This document shows, one piece after another, positions 22,999-34,470 of a stretch of 64,000 bases of DNA. The position numbers and the translations under genes are program-made. This DNA is from Gelatoporia subvermispora B. Its lineage: Eukaryota > Basidiomycota > Agaricomycetes > Polyporales > Gelatoporiaceae. Numbering within the stretch: position 1 is the stretch's first letter; each line of letters opens with the position of its first letter. The stretch covers positions 1 through 64,000 of the forward strand of contig KB445801.1 of NCBI GenBank assembly GCA_000320605.2. The letters run 5' to 3'. The notes below the pieces were generated by a model. That model saw nothing but the letters and a program-made list of their open reading frames with translations. It did no database searches and was not told the DNA's origin.

Positions 22999-24218
22999 TT
23001 AGAACAGCGCAGCAACTCCGAGGGCAGCAGCCGCAACGAAGGTACCAACGATACCAGAGTTGCTGATTGACGCCATGGGCGCGGCGCCGCTCTTCTTGAG
23101 GATACCACCGGAGAGACCACCGGCCGCCTGGACAGCGCCGCTGAGGAAGCTCGCGCCACAGATGGACTGGACGGCCTCATAGAGCGTGGACTGGCCGCCG
23201 AGCAGCTGGCTGCTGCCGAGGCCGGGGCCATACGGGGTGGAGGACTCAAAGGAGATGTACGAGGTGATGATGTTGCGCGCGCACGGGGTGCAAAGCTGCG
23301 CTTCGGTGAGGTTCGCGTTGAGGAAGAGGAAGACGAGGTTGTTCGCCTCGTATGTAGTCACGTTCGGCACGACTGCCATCGGGGTCTGGTCGCGGCGGGT
23401 GTTGCTAGAGTCACTCGAGCCGCTCGACGCGCTTACCCAAAGGTTCTGCGCGACGCTTTCGAGCTCGGTTGCCGATGGCGCGGGGGACGTGCTGGAGCTG
23501 CCGAGGGAGCTCACGCAGTAGCTGCCGCTGTCGTCCTTGGCACAGATCGCCTCAGAGAGTGGTGCGAGCGAGTAGAGCACGTCATAAGTGCGGAGCACAT
23601 CCTGGTTCAGGCTCGAGGTGAGCTCTGCAGCGCACGCAGAGTAAAAGTCGGCGAGGGTGGACCGGATAGTGGAGGAATCGCAGGTCGATGAGCCGCAGAG
23701 CGTGCTGAGTGCGGAGCTGACGTCGGAGGAGGAGGGGGTGGAGGTCGTGTCTGCGCCTGCACCGAACGCGGAGGTAGCCTGGATGATGGGAGTCGTACAG
23801 TTCGACAGGCTAGAGTCCTGGTTGAGCGTGGTGAGGAAGCTCGAGCATCCAGAGCTGATCCCCGTAGGAATGAGTGAGGGGGACTACATAGTGAACGTGG
23901 TTTGACAACAGCATGGGTTGGGTGAACGCGGTTCCGAAGCGAGCGAAATCCCAGGTTGAGCGTGGTGAAAGAATGTACATGTTGTCAAAGAGCGCGTAAA
24001 ATCCCGGGAAAGGCGCAGTTTTGAGATGAGTGTGGTGTCATTTCAAAGTGGACGCAATTTCATATTGAGAAGAAGTTGAGAATGAGGATAGATTAGAGTT
24101 GAACAACGGGTCAAAGTTCCAAGGTGAGTATCAATTTCATGAGCAAACGGGTAGCACTCACTGCAGATTGGGCCAAAGCCACAGAAACGAGCGCAGCAAC
24201 GATGGCGAATGATTTCAT
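22999..24218 (-). CDS. Secreted, probably GPI-anchored cysteine-containing protein (DUF7729-like)
   Basis: Two exons (24162-24218 and 22999-23883) give 313 residues. Exon 1 is exactly a signal peptide, MKSFAIVAALVSVALAQSA. The mature part has widely spaced cysteines (SGCSSF, LSNCTTP, STLCGSSTCDS, YSACAAEL, EAICAKD, SYCVSS, LCTPCARNI, SICGAS), which suggests disulphide-bonded folding outside the cell. The C-terminus (GIVGTFVAAAALGVAALF) is hydrophobic after a Ser/Gly-rich stretch, as in GPI-anchored proteins. This matches a widespread fungal family without a known function. The 278 nt intron is long for this window and could hide a small exon, but the joint is in phase as drawn. Confidence 0.78.
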
Positions 24219-25109
24219 GGCGAGTGGTTTCAGAACTGAAGGAGTGGACGAGTTCTTTATTGTCGACGACGACGACGGCGGCGGGGGGAGATGGAAGTCG
24301 AGCCTAAAGATGAAGAATGGGCGGCTCGCTCGAGACCTTGTTTGTTACCCTGACAACATGTACAAACACAGGCGGGCTGGCGGGTGGCTGATGATCCTCC
24401 CCAAAACGGCTTCACCTCCCCGTCAGCCGTCCACATGAACTTCTGTCCAACTGACCATCACCTGCGTCCTCTCTGACTGCCCTGGGAGATTATAACACAT
24501 CTTTGGAGAAATTCGTCTCGTGTTTTTACTCTACTCGAGGGTTTCTTTGGACTTTGCGAAAACTCACGTCGCCATTGAGGGGTGTGCCTCAGCGCGCCAG
24601 CTTGGCTCGGCAACAGCCAAGTGATCATCTTCGCCAATCAGGTCTCGGTCGGTGTATCGCTGGCACCCAATCGGTCCAGCCCCAGCTGCTATGGCGAAGA
24701 TCCAGCTCAGATTCAGGTCACTTTGCGGGGATCGCCTGGGAAGGTAGTCACGACGGTTGCTTCTCAACGCCTCTACATAGAGCTCTCTAGAGTCTAGAGT
24801 GTATTGTCCATGACCCGGCTAGTCATGCGACGAACGATTGAAACATTCACAGTACGCTCTGTTGGACGAGCGATACTAACTCCATATGCCCCTAGCGCGT
24901 CAGAGCATGACAGACCTTGCAAGAGCAAAATCGCAGCTCTTCAAACGTCACAGCTACTCATTATCCACCGTCGGCTTGACAAAAGCGATACTTTGAGTGG
25001 TCGGCCGTCGGCCGAACACTAACTATTGCCACTAAATTCAACGTGACTTGTCAATCGCATCGTACAGATTCTCGCCAACTTCTGCGTCTCGGTGCGTCCC
25101 ACGCCGCAT
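24219..25109. other. Intergenic region, no gene seen
   Basis: A GAC/GGC-rich run near 24266-24290 and a 10 bp inverted repeat (ATCTTCGCCA near 24628 with TGGCGAAGAT near 24693) are the only structures noticed. Confidence 0.4.
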
Positions 25110-26163
25110 CTAATCGAACGGCCGCATGACATCGTTCCCCCGGACGTCTGTCGCAAAGTTGCTCTGCACGCCCTGCTTCCAGCCCGGTTGCTCGAACGTC
25201 GACGTGTGGCACCACGGCTTGAGCGCGAGCTCCTTCTCGATGACCCCCGCGAAATGTTCGGACCAGCCCTTGCGCGGGAACGCCGCGACAGTCGTCTCAA
25301 TGAGGCGTGGGTGGATGAGGTTCGCGCGCCTGAGCGAGCCGCGTTGTCAGACAGCTCACAGTCACGATCTCTGTACTGTCACTCACAGGCCAACGTTGTC
25401 TACAAACACGTTGGACGTCAGTGAGCGCTTGATGGTGTGAAAATGGCGGATCCTCACCAAGAATCGTCGCGAGCTGCAAGATCTGCCCGATCACCGTGAT
25501 GTTACCACTGCAAATGTTGTCAGTTCCTCCTATACCTGGTCCCTTCCAATAAAGACCGCAGGTCATTGCTGCACGCACCCCTTGACGAAGATATCCTGGT
25601 GCCGGATGATCGCGTCGCACACGCTGTCCGCCTGGTCCTCGGGCGCACCAAGCTGCAAGATGAGATCGCGCGCTACGATCGCGCCCTTGAATTCGAACGA
25701 CATCTTGGTCGTCGCGAGGAAGCGGTCCGCCGTACCGATGTCGTGCAGCAGGCACGCGAGGTAGTAGGTCTCGGAGTCGTAGGACCACGCGGGGAAGTGC
25801 GTCTTCACCAGCGCGGTACCTGCCGGTGCCGGGCGTGAGCCGCGCTCATGTTGCAGGGAGGTCTAGAGGCAAGGCGCACCGTATACATAGACGCGGTGGC
25901 TATGGTTGTATGTCTGCTCATCGAGCTCTTTCTGTGCAGCCAGATATACTGAGTAAGAGGGGGGACAGTGCAGTTGCGGAACCTGCCTTCACAAATGCCT
26001 TGACCTCGCGCGTTACGGGCGAATCTGGGAGGGGAAAGTCGTCCACCGTGAACAGGTCTTGCTTCGGGTTGGGCCCAGACGCAGTGGGGTGATCCTTGAA
26101 CAGAACCTCTGGGTCTCGTGGGACGGGCGAGAAGCCGTAGAACACGACGTTGTCTTTGGACAT
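25110..26163 (-). CDS. Cyanamide-hydratase-like HD-domain protein
   Basis: Six exons (25987-26163, 25880-25931, 25579-25819, 25458-25507, 25387-25399, 25110-25329) give 250 residues in phase. Motifs: YNHSHRVYVYG (first HD-domain histidine), YYLACLLHDIGTADRF (the His-Asp pair), AIIRHQDIFVKG (later metal-binding His), then NITVIGQILQLATILDNVG. The family includes fungal cyanamide hydratases (Ddi2/3 in yeast), metal-dependent enzymes that hydrate cyanamide to urea; the true substrate here is inferred. Length and end (DVRGNDVMRPFD) fit the family. Two oddities: intron 1 appears to use a GC donor (GAAG|GCAGGT), and exon 5 is 13 nt. Confidence 0.88.
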
Positions 26164-27004
26164 TGTGACTGATCTGCGAAAAGTGGTACGGCGCAGCTCA
26201 TCTCTCAGAGCCAGGCTATATAGCCAGGCCAGAACGCAACCAAGCCGAGCCTCCTGACTCAAGAAGAGCACGAACGCTCCCACGTGAAGGACTGAATAAC
26301 TGGCTGCATAAGCACAGGAGGCATCTGGCGCCTACGCCCGACTCGGGACTTGAACTCAATGCTGCGAGCCGACTCGTCACATTGTCGGGCGGCATCAGGC
26401 GATTCCGTGCTGGTGTTGATGGATGGCGCGCGTGTCGGATGCGGATATGACGACTCGAGAGTTAATGGGGGAGGGAGGACTAGCACGAGCGTGGAGAGTT
26501 ATAGCACCTCCTGACCAGAAACCTACGCGTTACATCGGGGTCTGTGAGATCAGAATAAGAATAACTTCGAGGAGAGTAGAGGCTTGAGTACATCCTGTGA
26601 TGGCAAATGAAGCTGGCGGTTCAACAGAACCGTGGTCGCAAACTAGAGGGCTGCAAGAAAACCAGCAGTTTGCATAGAAACGAAACGATTGAGCAACTTG
26701 TGATTTTCGCAACTTGGCTGACTGCTGCAGCCAACGGGCGTCTAATTCAAATACGCGCACGTGACCCAACGCGATTTGAACGGGACGCCCGCAAAAACAA
26801 AACAAAAAACAAAAAAGTTCGCGCATTTCAGTGATACAGTAGAAGGTATTGCTGATGTACAATGCATGATGTTTGTGATGCTACAGTTTTCATTTGCATG
26901 CCAGACCCATCCTAAATCGTTACAACACCGAGTATCTCTATGAAAGCAAGAGAGATGAAGAGGAAGACCAGCAAAGGAACAAGGGAAGCTGATGAAGGCC
27001 TCGC
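26164..27004. other. Intergenic region, no gene seen
   Basis: An 8 bp inverted repeat (CGCCCGAC at 26335, GTCGGGCG at 26384) was checked as a possible tRNA and rejected. No gene is supported. Confidence 0.4.
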
Positions 27005-27951
27005 TTAGAGCTCTGCAAATGACATTTCAGCATTAAGCAAGTTACAAATTTACGACAAGAACTCACTCTGCATGGCAGCGATGTCCGAGCTCTGGACGTA
27101 GTCCTCGAACTCGGCGATCTTCTCCTGGAGGTCATCCAGAGAGACGAGCTCATCCTCTGCAATAGCTCGTGAGCGTCGATAGTCAATTACCAGAAGAGCG
27201 AGTTCACGTACCGACGACGAGGGTGATCTGGAGCTTGCGGACACCGTAACCGACGGGGACGAGCTTGCTCGCACCCCAGACGAGACCCTCCATCTCGATC
27301 GAGCGAACAGACTCCTCGAGCGCTGCCATGTCAGTCTCATCGTCCCAAGGCTTGACCTCAAGGGTGACGACGGACTTGGCGATCGTCTTGGGCTTGTTGG
27401 CCTTCTTTGCCTGGTACGCCGCGACACGCTCGGCCTTGATGCGCTCAGCCTCCGCGTCCTCCTCATCGTCCGAGCCAAAGAGGTCGACCTCGTCATCGTC
27501 CTCCTCAGCAGCAGCCGCGGGCGCAGCGGCGGCAGTGCCGAAGAACGCCTCGCCGGCGGTGCTGGAGCCGGGGAGCGACGCGTGCTCAGACGCGTACGAG
27601 GCGATGTGCGTGTACCAGCGCGCGATGTGGGGGTACGCGGAGGCGGAGGGGACAGAGGTGATCGCCTTGAAGACGTGGACGTCCGCCTGCGAGGGGGTGT
27701 AGCTGCAGATTTCGCACATTAGCACATGAAACCAACGATGCAAAGCTTGCAAAGAATGATCAGAAAGCCAGGTAAAAAATTATCGGCATGCTTGAGCAGC
27801 GGTGTCTAGTCGCTTCTTGGAAACACGGACCATAGCAGAGAATCATCATGAAAAGCGATCGTCTCGCCAATAAAATGAAGAAAAATACTCACCCCTCGAC
27901 GTAGGAGCGGGAGGCGAGGTGGGACTCGAGCTTGGTGAAATCAAGGGACAT
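27005..27951 (-). CDS. Translation elongation factor 1-beta (eEF1B-alpha, guanine nucleotide exchange)
   Basis: Four exons (27893-27951, 27212-27702, 27067-27156, 27005-27012) give 215 residues. The N-terminal GST-C-like part reads [20 protein letters not shown] and continues [14 protein letters not shown]. An Ala-rich linker and the acidic signature [17 protein letters not shown] follow, then the exchange domain: [37 protein letters not shown], and a C-terminus ending [10 protein letters not shown]. It recharges eEF1A with GTP during translation, in the cytosol. The last exon is only 8 nt, just completing Lys-Leu-stop; without this splice the frame would end SEFLS, unlike the family. Length matches fungal orthologues. 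Confidence 0.95.
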
Positions 27952-28518
27952 GGTGGAGAGCGAGAAAGACGGTGAGCAAGAGGAGGAAGGATCGATGGCT
28001 GGTGCACGCTGGATGGGCGCGTATGGAATTTTTATGGGATCAAAGATCTGAGTTTAGGGCAGGCGCTCTAACACTGCGCGCTTCCCAGCGCCTCTAGACC
28101 TGCTCCACCGGGAAACGTTGGAACATTTCGTGGTCTTTCTTGTATCTCGTCAGTGAAACGCATTGGAGGTAGTAAAGTAGTCCCAGGAGTAGAACAAAAC
28201 TGGTGCGAACTCGTCATATAAGAGATACACTGCTCACACAACGCGATATGTTCATTTACAAGCCGCCAGCGGGCTACCATGCTACTTCAGCTACTGCATC
28301 ATCGATCATTGCACGATCACTGAGAGAATACGCACCCAGGTCGCTGTCCGGATATCACAAATCTATACAATACACTAGACCTATAGGGGATGCAAAAGCC
28401 TTCTTCTGCAGAACAGATCACCTCCCCCGGATTCCCATGCTCGTCCGAGAGTTTGACCCGTCGGGATCATACAATTCAATGCGCGCCCTCTTAGACGGGC
28501 GATGCTCGTCATCTTCAT
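27952..28518. other. Upstream region of the eEF1B gene
   Basis: This holds the promoter of the eEF1B gene (minus strand), with an AT-rich CATAAAAATT about 80 bp before the start. No gene seen. Confidence 0.4.
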
Positions 28519-30051
28519 CTATTGCCCACCCTCCCCCCCCCCCAGTAGCTTGATCACCATTTGTGTCGTGTAGGGTGAGCCTCCAGTCAGGGCATTACTG
28601 AGCTGTTCGTCAAAATGCGGACATTTCTTGAGGTCCTCCGAATGGCTGCTAGCAAAGTCGAGTTCCATCTTTTGGACTTCCTCGTGCCTGATGCATGTTA
28701 ACAGAGACCACAGCACGCTTACATCGATTATGATGCTCACTTTGAATTAGAAGAAACTGAACAATTGTGAGTATATTTTTGATTGAGAGTCGTGATTCAA
28801 GCTCGCGGAGACAGCACTCTGGGAGGAGCATCATTCCACCCTGTACGGTCAGTACATCGTAAGTGAACCAGTACCAACACGTACTAATGTGACTGACCTT
28901 CACGGCGAGACTGTAGAGAGATTTCACGTGGACGCGGCCGGTGCTTGTAGAACGTTTTTTATTGCGCTGGAGGCCGGTGCACTTGGCAATATGGTTGTTG
29001 CGATTTTCGGTCCCCTCACTCTTCAGTGGGGCGAATTAGACTAGGCCGGTAAGGGTATAGTGAAGGAGTGCTTCCCACCTAGGATCACATCCGCATGGTG
29101 AGACCTATTTGTTGAAGTGCAGCGGGCGTCTTACGTTCGTGACGCCGCTATCACAGTAACATACTCCCGCGCGTTGGTACGAGTAATCTCTTGCTTCGAC
29201 GTCGCTTGATGTGCCTTGCTTTCTTCTGCTTGAACGTACTCGAGTTCCTCATCCGGCCCCTCCTCGAGGTCACTGTCCTCGTCCAGTACACATGCTCGTG
29301 GCGTGCAACATTGTTCTTCTTGAGAGTTGCCCCCTGGCTTCAGTTCCTCACTGCGGAAATCTATTGGAAACTCCTTGAGTCTATGTGTATCAGATGAGTC
29401 AAGATGGGACGTACTGGACAGCTTCAGCCATGGGACCAGTTGCTGATCATCAGAGTACATAATACGCCTTCCCTGTAGACATCCTGAGCGTGTTCGGGTA
29501 GTAAACGTAACGAAGTGAATGGGCTGGACAAAGACAGCGCCATTCGGCATAGTGCGGTGAAGGATGTCGAGGACATGAGCACTACTGGGAGATGGCCCGG
29601 GGCATGCATCCACATAAACTACGAGAACAAAGCAATCTTCTTCGCACAGGGCTTCATACTTGTCCCAATGTTTCTTGCGCGTCAGTATGTCCTTTATTTC
29701 CAACTGACTACCGGGGAGTGGGTTCAGGAACGTCGCAGATCGCGTAAAGTAACGAGTATGTTCAATTCCGGTCTTCTGACGCCAGCCGTAGATAGTCAAG
29801 GATATAGGGTCTGCATGTTGTTTTGTATGGTTTGAGGCCTTTTGAACGTTGAAAATGACGTCCAGAGCCGCATCTCCCTCGGTATCCCTTCTGGCTTGGA
29901 TTTGCAATTGCCATTCCTTACCGAAGAGAGGACTCTCCACGGAAGAAACACCTTGCGATAACAGTTTGTCGACGTTTTCCACCTTCAGACGTTCCTGAAT
30001 TCGGACGACGGAGTCATCTCTGCCTGATAGCAATTTGAGCTTGGGTGGCAT
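28519..30051 (-). pseudogene. MATH/BTB-like family member, 3' half broken
   Basis: The N-terminal exon (30051 down to about 29136) is open for about 305 codons: KVENVDKLLSQGVSSVESPL, then a long TRAF/MATH-like region and an acidic stretch DEDSDLEEGPDEELEYVQ. The following exon continues in phase as TWEALLHYTLTGLV, then meets TAA inside the BTB-like block, followed in frame by FAPLKSEGTENRN. Further on, SLYSLAVK and ESRLSIKNILT are readable, a frameshift follows, then HEEVQKMELDFASSHSEDL to the end. The intact member at 40-41.8 kb has the same blocks in the same order, which identifies the defects. Such proteins are of unknown role; BTB proteins often recruit substrates to cullin-3 ligases. 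A truncated protein could still be made. Confidence 0.6.
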
Positions 30052-30639
30052 GGTAAGATCAGACCCGGGCCAGAGCTAGAATGAAACATATCATTTAAAC
30101 AATCATCCTTAGCGATAACCCCCATCTCCTGCGGCCCGCCGCGATCCGTTGTGCTTCAGCGCTTGTCACAGTTTTGCTTCGCACGCGACAGTCGGTTGCA
30201 TGACAGCAATTGAGCGAGAAGATCGTAGACGATACCATAGCCTGACCATCCGTCGTCTTTGACAAGCCAAACTTCAGTCGATACCCGATATGAACGCACT
30301 ACGGCCTTCCCCAATACTTTTACCAGCTGTAAGATGCGAAGTTGTGAGGATCTGTACTAAACTGCGCTGGCTGTCTTCAGGTAGGCTTTCTATTACAGCG
30401 TAGGAGGACATCCTCGCCATCGTTACGCCAGAAACGTGTCGCGTACTAGTACAAGCACATGCAGATGAGACAATTAACAATTCGATATCGCAACCCTTCC
30501 TCCAGACACAATTCATTTCTTGTAGCGTATCTGACCGCTCGATATGTTACATGGAGAGACGCCGTGGAATTGCTAGACTATATACAACGCATTTTGGCAG
30601 GATGTTCATCATTCCCCTACATAGTTGTGTCCATGATCC

Positions 30640-31210
30640 AATGAAACAGATTTTGCCTCGCGTGACTGGACCGTCAACCATGGCGGTCGAAATTTGTTTC
30701 TCGAACTGCGGTGTTTACTTTATCTCATTCCAGTGCTTGACCACGAAGTCGAGCTCTACTTTCTTGATGCCCTTGTACCTGCATAACAATATCAGAGGAT
30801 CTTACAATCAAGATGATGATGAATCTTACCGGGACGTGAAGTGGCTGAATAACTCAGTCAAGGCGTTCTCGCACGTGAGTTGCGATTGTACATGACGGAA
30901 GCAACGCTCCTCGAGGAGCGTCACAACGCCCCGACGTGTTGTAAGCAGATGATGTGATCGACCGGACAGGCATGTGCATCTATAGAAGTCTAGGAGTGTA
31001 ATCAGCGGCGAATTGACCGATGAGTGTATCTTACGAGTATCAGCGGGGACTGGGGCTGTGTCTTGCACCCAAGGGTCCACGGTATCGAGATGCACCCATG
31101 CACGTACATCTGCTTCCCCAATATGATTGTGGACACTCGTTGAAAGCAATGAAAATGGTCGTAGGATCGGTTTCTGGGTACAGATGGCGCGCCAACCAGT
31201 ACACATGCAT
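30640..31210 (-). pseudogene. C-terminal remnant of a second MATH/BTB-like family member
   Basis: An exon ending ENALTELFSHFTSR splices in phase (intron about 30784-30830) to YKGIKKVELDFVVKHWNEIK and a stop at 30715. These are the same closing blocks as in the members at 28.5 and 40 kb (EIFSQFTSR, HKEVQTMELD). After the stop, TPQFEKQISTAMVDGPVT continues the family sequence in another frame, so the original end is frameshifted. No MATH-like N-terminal part is found upstream. The 30052-30639 stretch holds no supported gene. Confidence 0.5.
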
Positions 31211-31429
31211 AGAACTATGTTGGCAAAAAAGAACCATTAGGTAGCGCGAGAGGATAAGACGGCGACATCGTTACGACATGTTTAGAGTTCTCAAATGTCA
31301 CACATGGATTTATTGGCATTCTTCGGGAATGACTGCGCTCATCTCTATGAACCCGGGTCGGATTACACATGTCACTAAATCCCATCCTTTCTGGTCACAG
31401 TAGGAAGCACTGGCCATAATTACCATTTG

Positions 31430-34400
31430 TCATGAATTCACCATTACCTCCTTCCATGTATCATTAGCCACCTCCTCGTCCCACACGTACTCCTCTGGGA
31501 TGAGGGTTCCCTTCTCCAACAGGCACCCATCCACCCAGTCGAACTTACCGTCATTCTCCCATCCCTCCCGCCGCAAACACTCCAAGAAGACGTGCCTGAC
31601 CATATCGTAGTCCGGTCTGTCCTCAAAATCGAGGCTCCGCGCATGCTCGACAAGCACACGGAGTTCCGAGGGCGAGCGTGCCAGCAGCTCCCGCATGGAC
31701 TCGCCCGCCTTCATCTCGCCCATGCGACGCTTCTTGGCCTGCTCATCTGGCGCGTAGATTCCTTGCCACGGCAGACGCCCATGCCAGAACAACAGCAACA
31801 CCGTCCCGAGCGCCTCGATGTCGTCGCGTCGGCCCAGCTCTGAAGAAAAGTACTTGGATCAGCTGCGAGGACTCGTTTGCGAGAAGATAGGACGCACCAC
31901 GCCCAAATTGGGCGTTGTAGCTAACGTAGCGCGGGGTGCCGACGTCACCACGCCCATCGCGGAAAGGCATGTGCCGGCCACTCGTGGGGTCCACGTACAG
32001 CTTTGAGATACCGAAGTCGAACAGGTGCAGAACGCTACGGTAATCGCCTAGCCCCATTGCGAAATTCTCCGGCTTGATGTCGCGCACAATGATGCCTCGC
32101 GAGTGGATGAGCTCGATGCGCGAGATCTGGGGAGATAATTCGAACAATGAGGTCAGCTGCTGAAACAATTCGCCACTGAGCACTGGACTGACCATCTGTA
32201 AAGCGAGCATGCATATAGTCTTCATCGAGAAACGTCCCCTGCAAAACCGCCGAAGGTGATCCAGCGTCGGCCCTAACTTGTCCATCACCATCACCGTGGC
32301 GCCTCCTTCCTCGCCGTACCACCGGATATAGGGAATGCCGGGGAGGTCCTTCAGAACACCGTAGATCTTCTTCTCATAAGGCAATGCACACGGCAAATTT
32401 AACTCTTCGTCGGGCATGTCTACCTTGATCGCGACCTCTTCGTTCGTGAATAAATTGAATGCACTATACACCGTCCCTGAAAGCAAAAGCAGCATCAGCA
32501 AGTAGCCGGGGCTTGATATTGTATCTGGACAGACCAAATCCACCAGACCCGAGCTCATCATGGCACTGCCATAGCTGTTGTATACGATATGGTGGCCAGA
32601 AAGCTCGGTTCATGTTATATTCACGGCGGAAACCTTTGAGGCTGCCTAAGTCTAGGCACATCGAAACCAGGTCACTGGCAACATATGTGGAGCCCGTCAG
32701 CTCCACGCGCGGCCAGGAACACATACTGGACGGGCGTATGATATGTGCGGTTTGGTAACCGAGAGAGTTCGCTGGCTCAACGGTGCGATATATGGATGAC
32801 GACGCAACGACAATCTGGGAAGCCGTAATACCGGGAAGAAGAAGCTGTGCATGTTCAAAGAGAGTGGACAGGGGGACCAGATTAGGCGAATATAGATTGT
32901 GTTCACCAGCCGAGGCAGGCAGCCATCGGACACACGAAGGGAAGCTAGGCATGGTCGAAAAGAGCGTTTCCGGAATTGGAAACGCAAGCACAAAGTGTTC
33001 ATCACCGACGGCTTTGAAGAAGGGTGCAGCATCTGGGTAGATGAGTGGAGTACGCAGCGTATCTAAAGCCCGCTCCAATGCCCTTTCATTGAACGTATAA
33101 CCTAAACAGTGGGCTGTTTCTCGCAGAGCATGTCGCATATTCTCGACCGCGGGCAGGTCGGGGTAAGCTCGCGTTCTGAGGGCCTCATGTTCTATAAAGA
33201 AGGCTGGCGCCGTATACGGTGGAGTGACGCTGCTTGGGTCCGGGTTCAAGGATTGGAGAGCTCGATATATGGCCGTCTCTCGGTCCTACGATCATACGTT
33301 GATGAGCCGATAGAAGCCTAGCACGTGACGCAGGGTTCATTGCTACTCACAATGAATGTACCGACAGGATCAAATGCGATCGTGGCGAATATGGAGGGAG
33401 GGTTTGGAAAGGGGAAAAATTCTTCTGGGGCGAGGTCAAAATCTGGAGATGGGTCACCCCATCGAACGATTGGATCGCCTGCATCATCCTCCGGCTGCGG
33501 TTCTCCGTCGTAAGGAATCTTTGTGGCAAATAGGGTCTCAACGAGGGGCCGCAGATGACAATCGATTTCTGGCATTTCCTCATAGTCAAATACCGTAGCG
33601 CAAGCGAACGGGGGAATTCCTGGATCGAACCCGTCTGTACTCGCATGCTGAGACCAATGCATTAGCACGGAAGAGTGAACTCAAGCATGACAGGCACACC
33701 TGACGTAGTTCCGTCACCCACGGCAACGTGATACTGACTCCTTTGTGAGCATAATCCCGCTCTAATCTGATGCGCAATAGTCAGTCATTACCAGACACAA
33801 ATGACCGGAATTGCACCTACTGGCGCATAAGCCTCAGCTCTCGCAATATCGAAGGTTTCTGTGACATATCGAAGGCAAAAGGATTCGGGAGGAAGTCATA
33901 GATGCACTCCTGCCGCCGAGGACGTAGTTTTTTGTCCCAGCCGGTCTTGACACTCCAACTGTCCCAATCCGCCTCGACGAGCTCAGAGCCACCAGAGCTC
34001 CGTTTTCCAATATCCTTCATTCTCCTGCGAACCTCCCGCACATCATGTAGAACAGAATTACAAAGAGTTTCGAAGCTCGCATCATCGAGCTGACCGAGCG
34101 ATGGTGGCGAGGCGGCCGCTGTGGTTTTGTTGAGTACCAGAGCAGGTAGAGTATGAACGTAGAATGTCTTGTTCGCCGCCAGAGGAGATCCTTGGAGGGA
34201 GAGACTGCGCTCCTCGGTTGGCTCTGTCGGTGACAAAGCACAGTAAAGGCCCTGATATAGCCCCTCAGGCTTATCTGGCGAGACCACGAAGATCTTCCCG
34301 GAATTGAAGTAATCCCAACTGTCCCCTAAGCTTGAGTACCTCCCGGGAAGTAGAAACAGTGCGAGGAATGGGTGGTTTTGGAGCTCAGTAGCTTTCCGTT

Positions 34401-34470
34401 GGCCGGGCGATGGTAACCAGTTGGCGGTTGCGGTAGTGTTCAACTTCGCCACGACGATGATTGCAGGCAT
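31430..34470 (-). CDS. HAD-like domain fused to a CK1-like protein kinase, novel N-terminal region
   Basis: Seven exons (33821-34470, 33700-33766, 33351-33647, 32535-33285, 32193-32476, 31898-32126, 31430-31839) sum to 895 residues, all in phase. Residues 1-325 match nothing I know and end in an acidic, Pro-rich stretch. Residues 326-575 look like a haloacid-dehalogenase fold: IAFDPVGTFIDRETAIYRAL, then IYPDAAPFF and ASQIVVASSSIYRTVEPANS. From about 580 a kinase follows: ELGSGGFGTVYSAF, EVAIK (Lys606), IVRDIKPEN (Asp699), FDFG (Asp720), and the CK1-type GTPRYVSYNAQFGRELGRRD. Catalytic residues are present, although HRD is VRD. The 751 bp fourth exon runs uninterrupted from the HAD part into the glycine loop, which argues for a true fusion. 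A HAD acidic motif I would expect near EPANSLGY is not visible. Confidence 0.82.

Noticed and set aside
26335..26391. Possible tRNA on the minus strand (GAGTTCAAGTCCC with 8 bp inverted ends)
   Set aside because: The distance between arms is too short, there is no A-box, and the T-stem pairs poorly.
32464..33249. Separate HAD hydrolase gene ending before the kinase
   Set aside because: No stop codon occurs between the HAD part and the glycine loop; the apparent end (FRDGV) is read through an intron. The fusion model keeps all phases.
33318..33668. End of an upstream gene at VSSNEPCVTC-stop
   Set aside because: That tail is the start of a GTGAGT intron; splicing continues the HAD motif as GTFIDRETAIYRAL.
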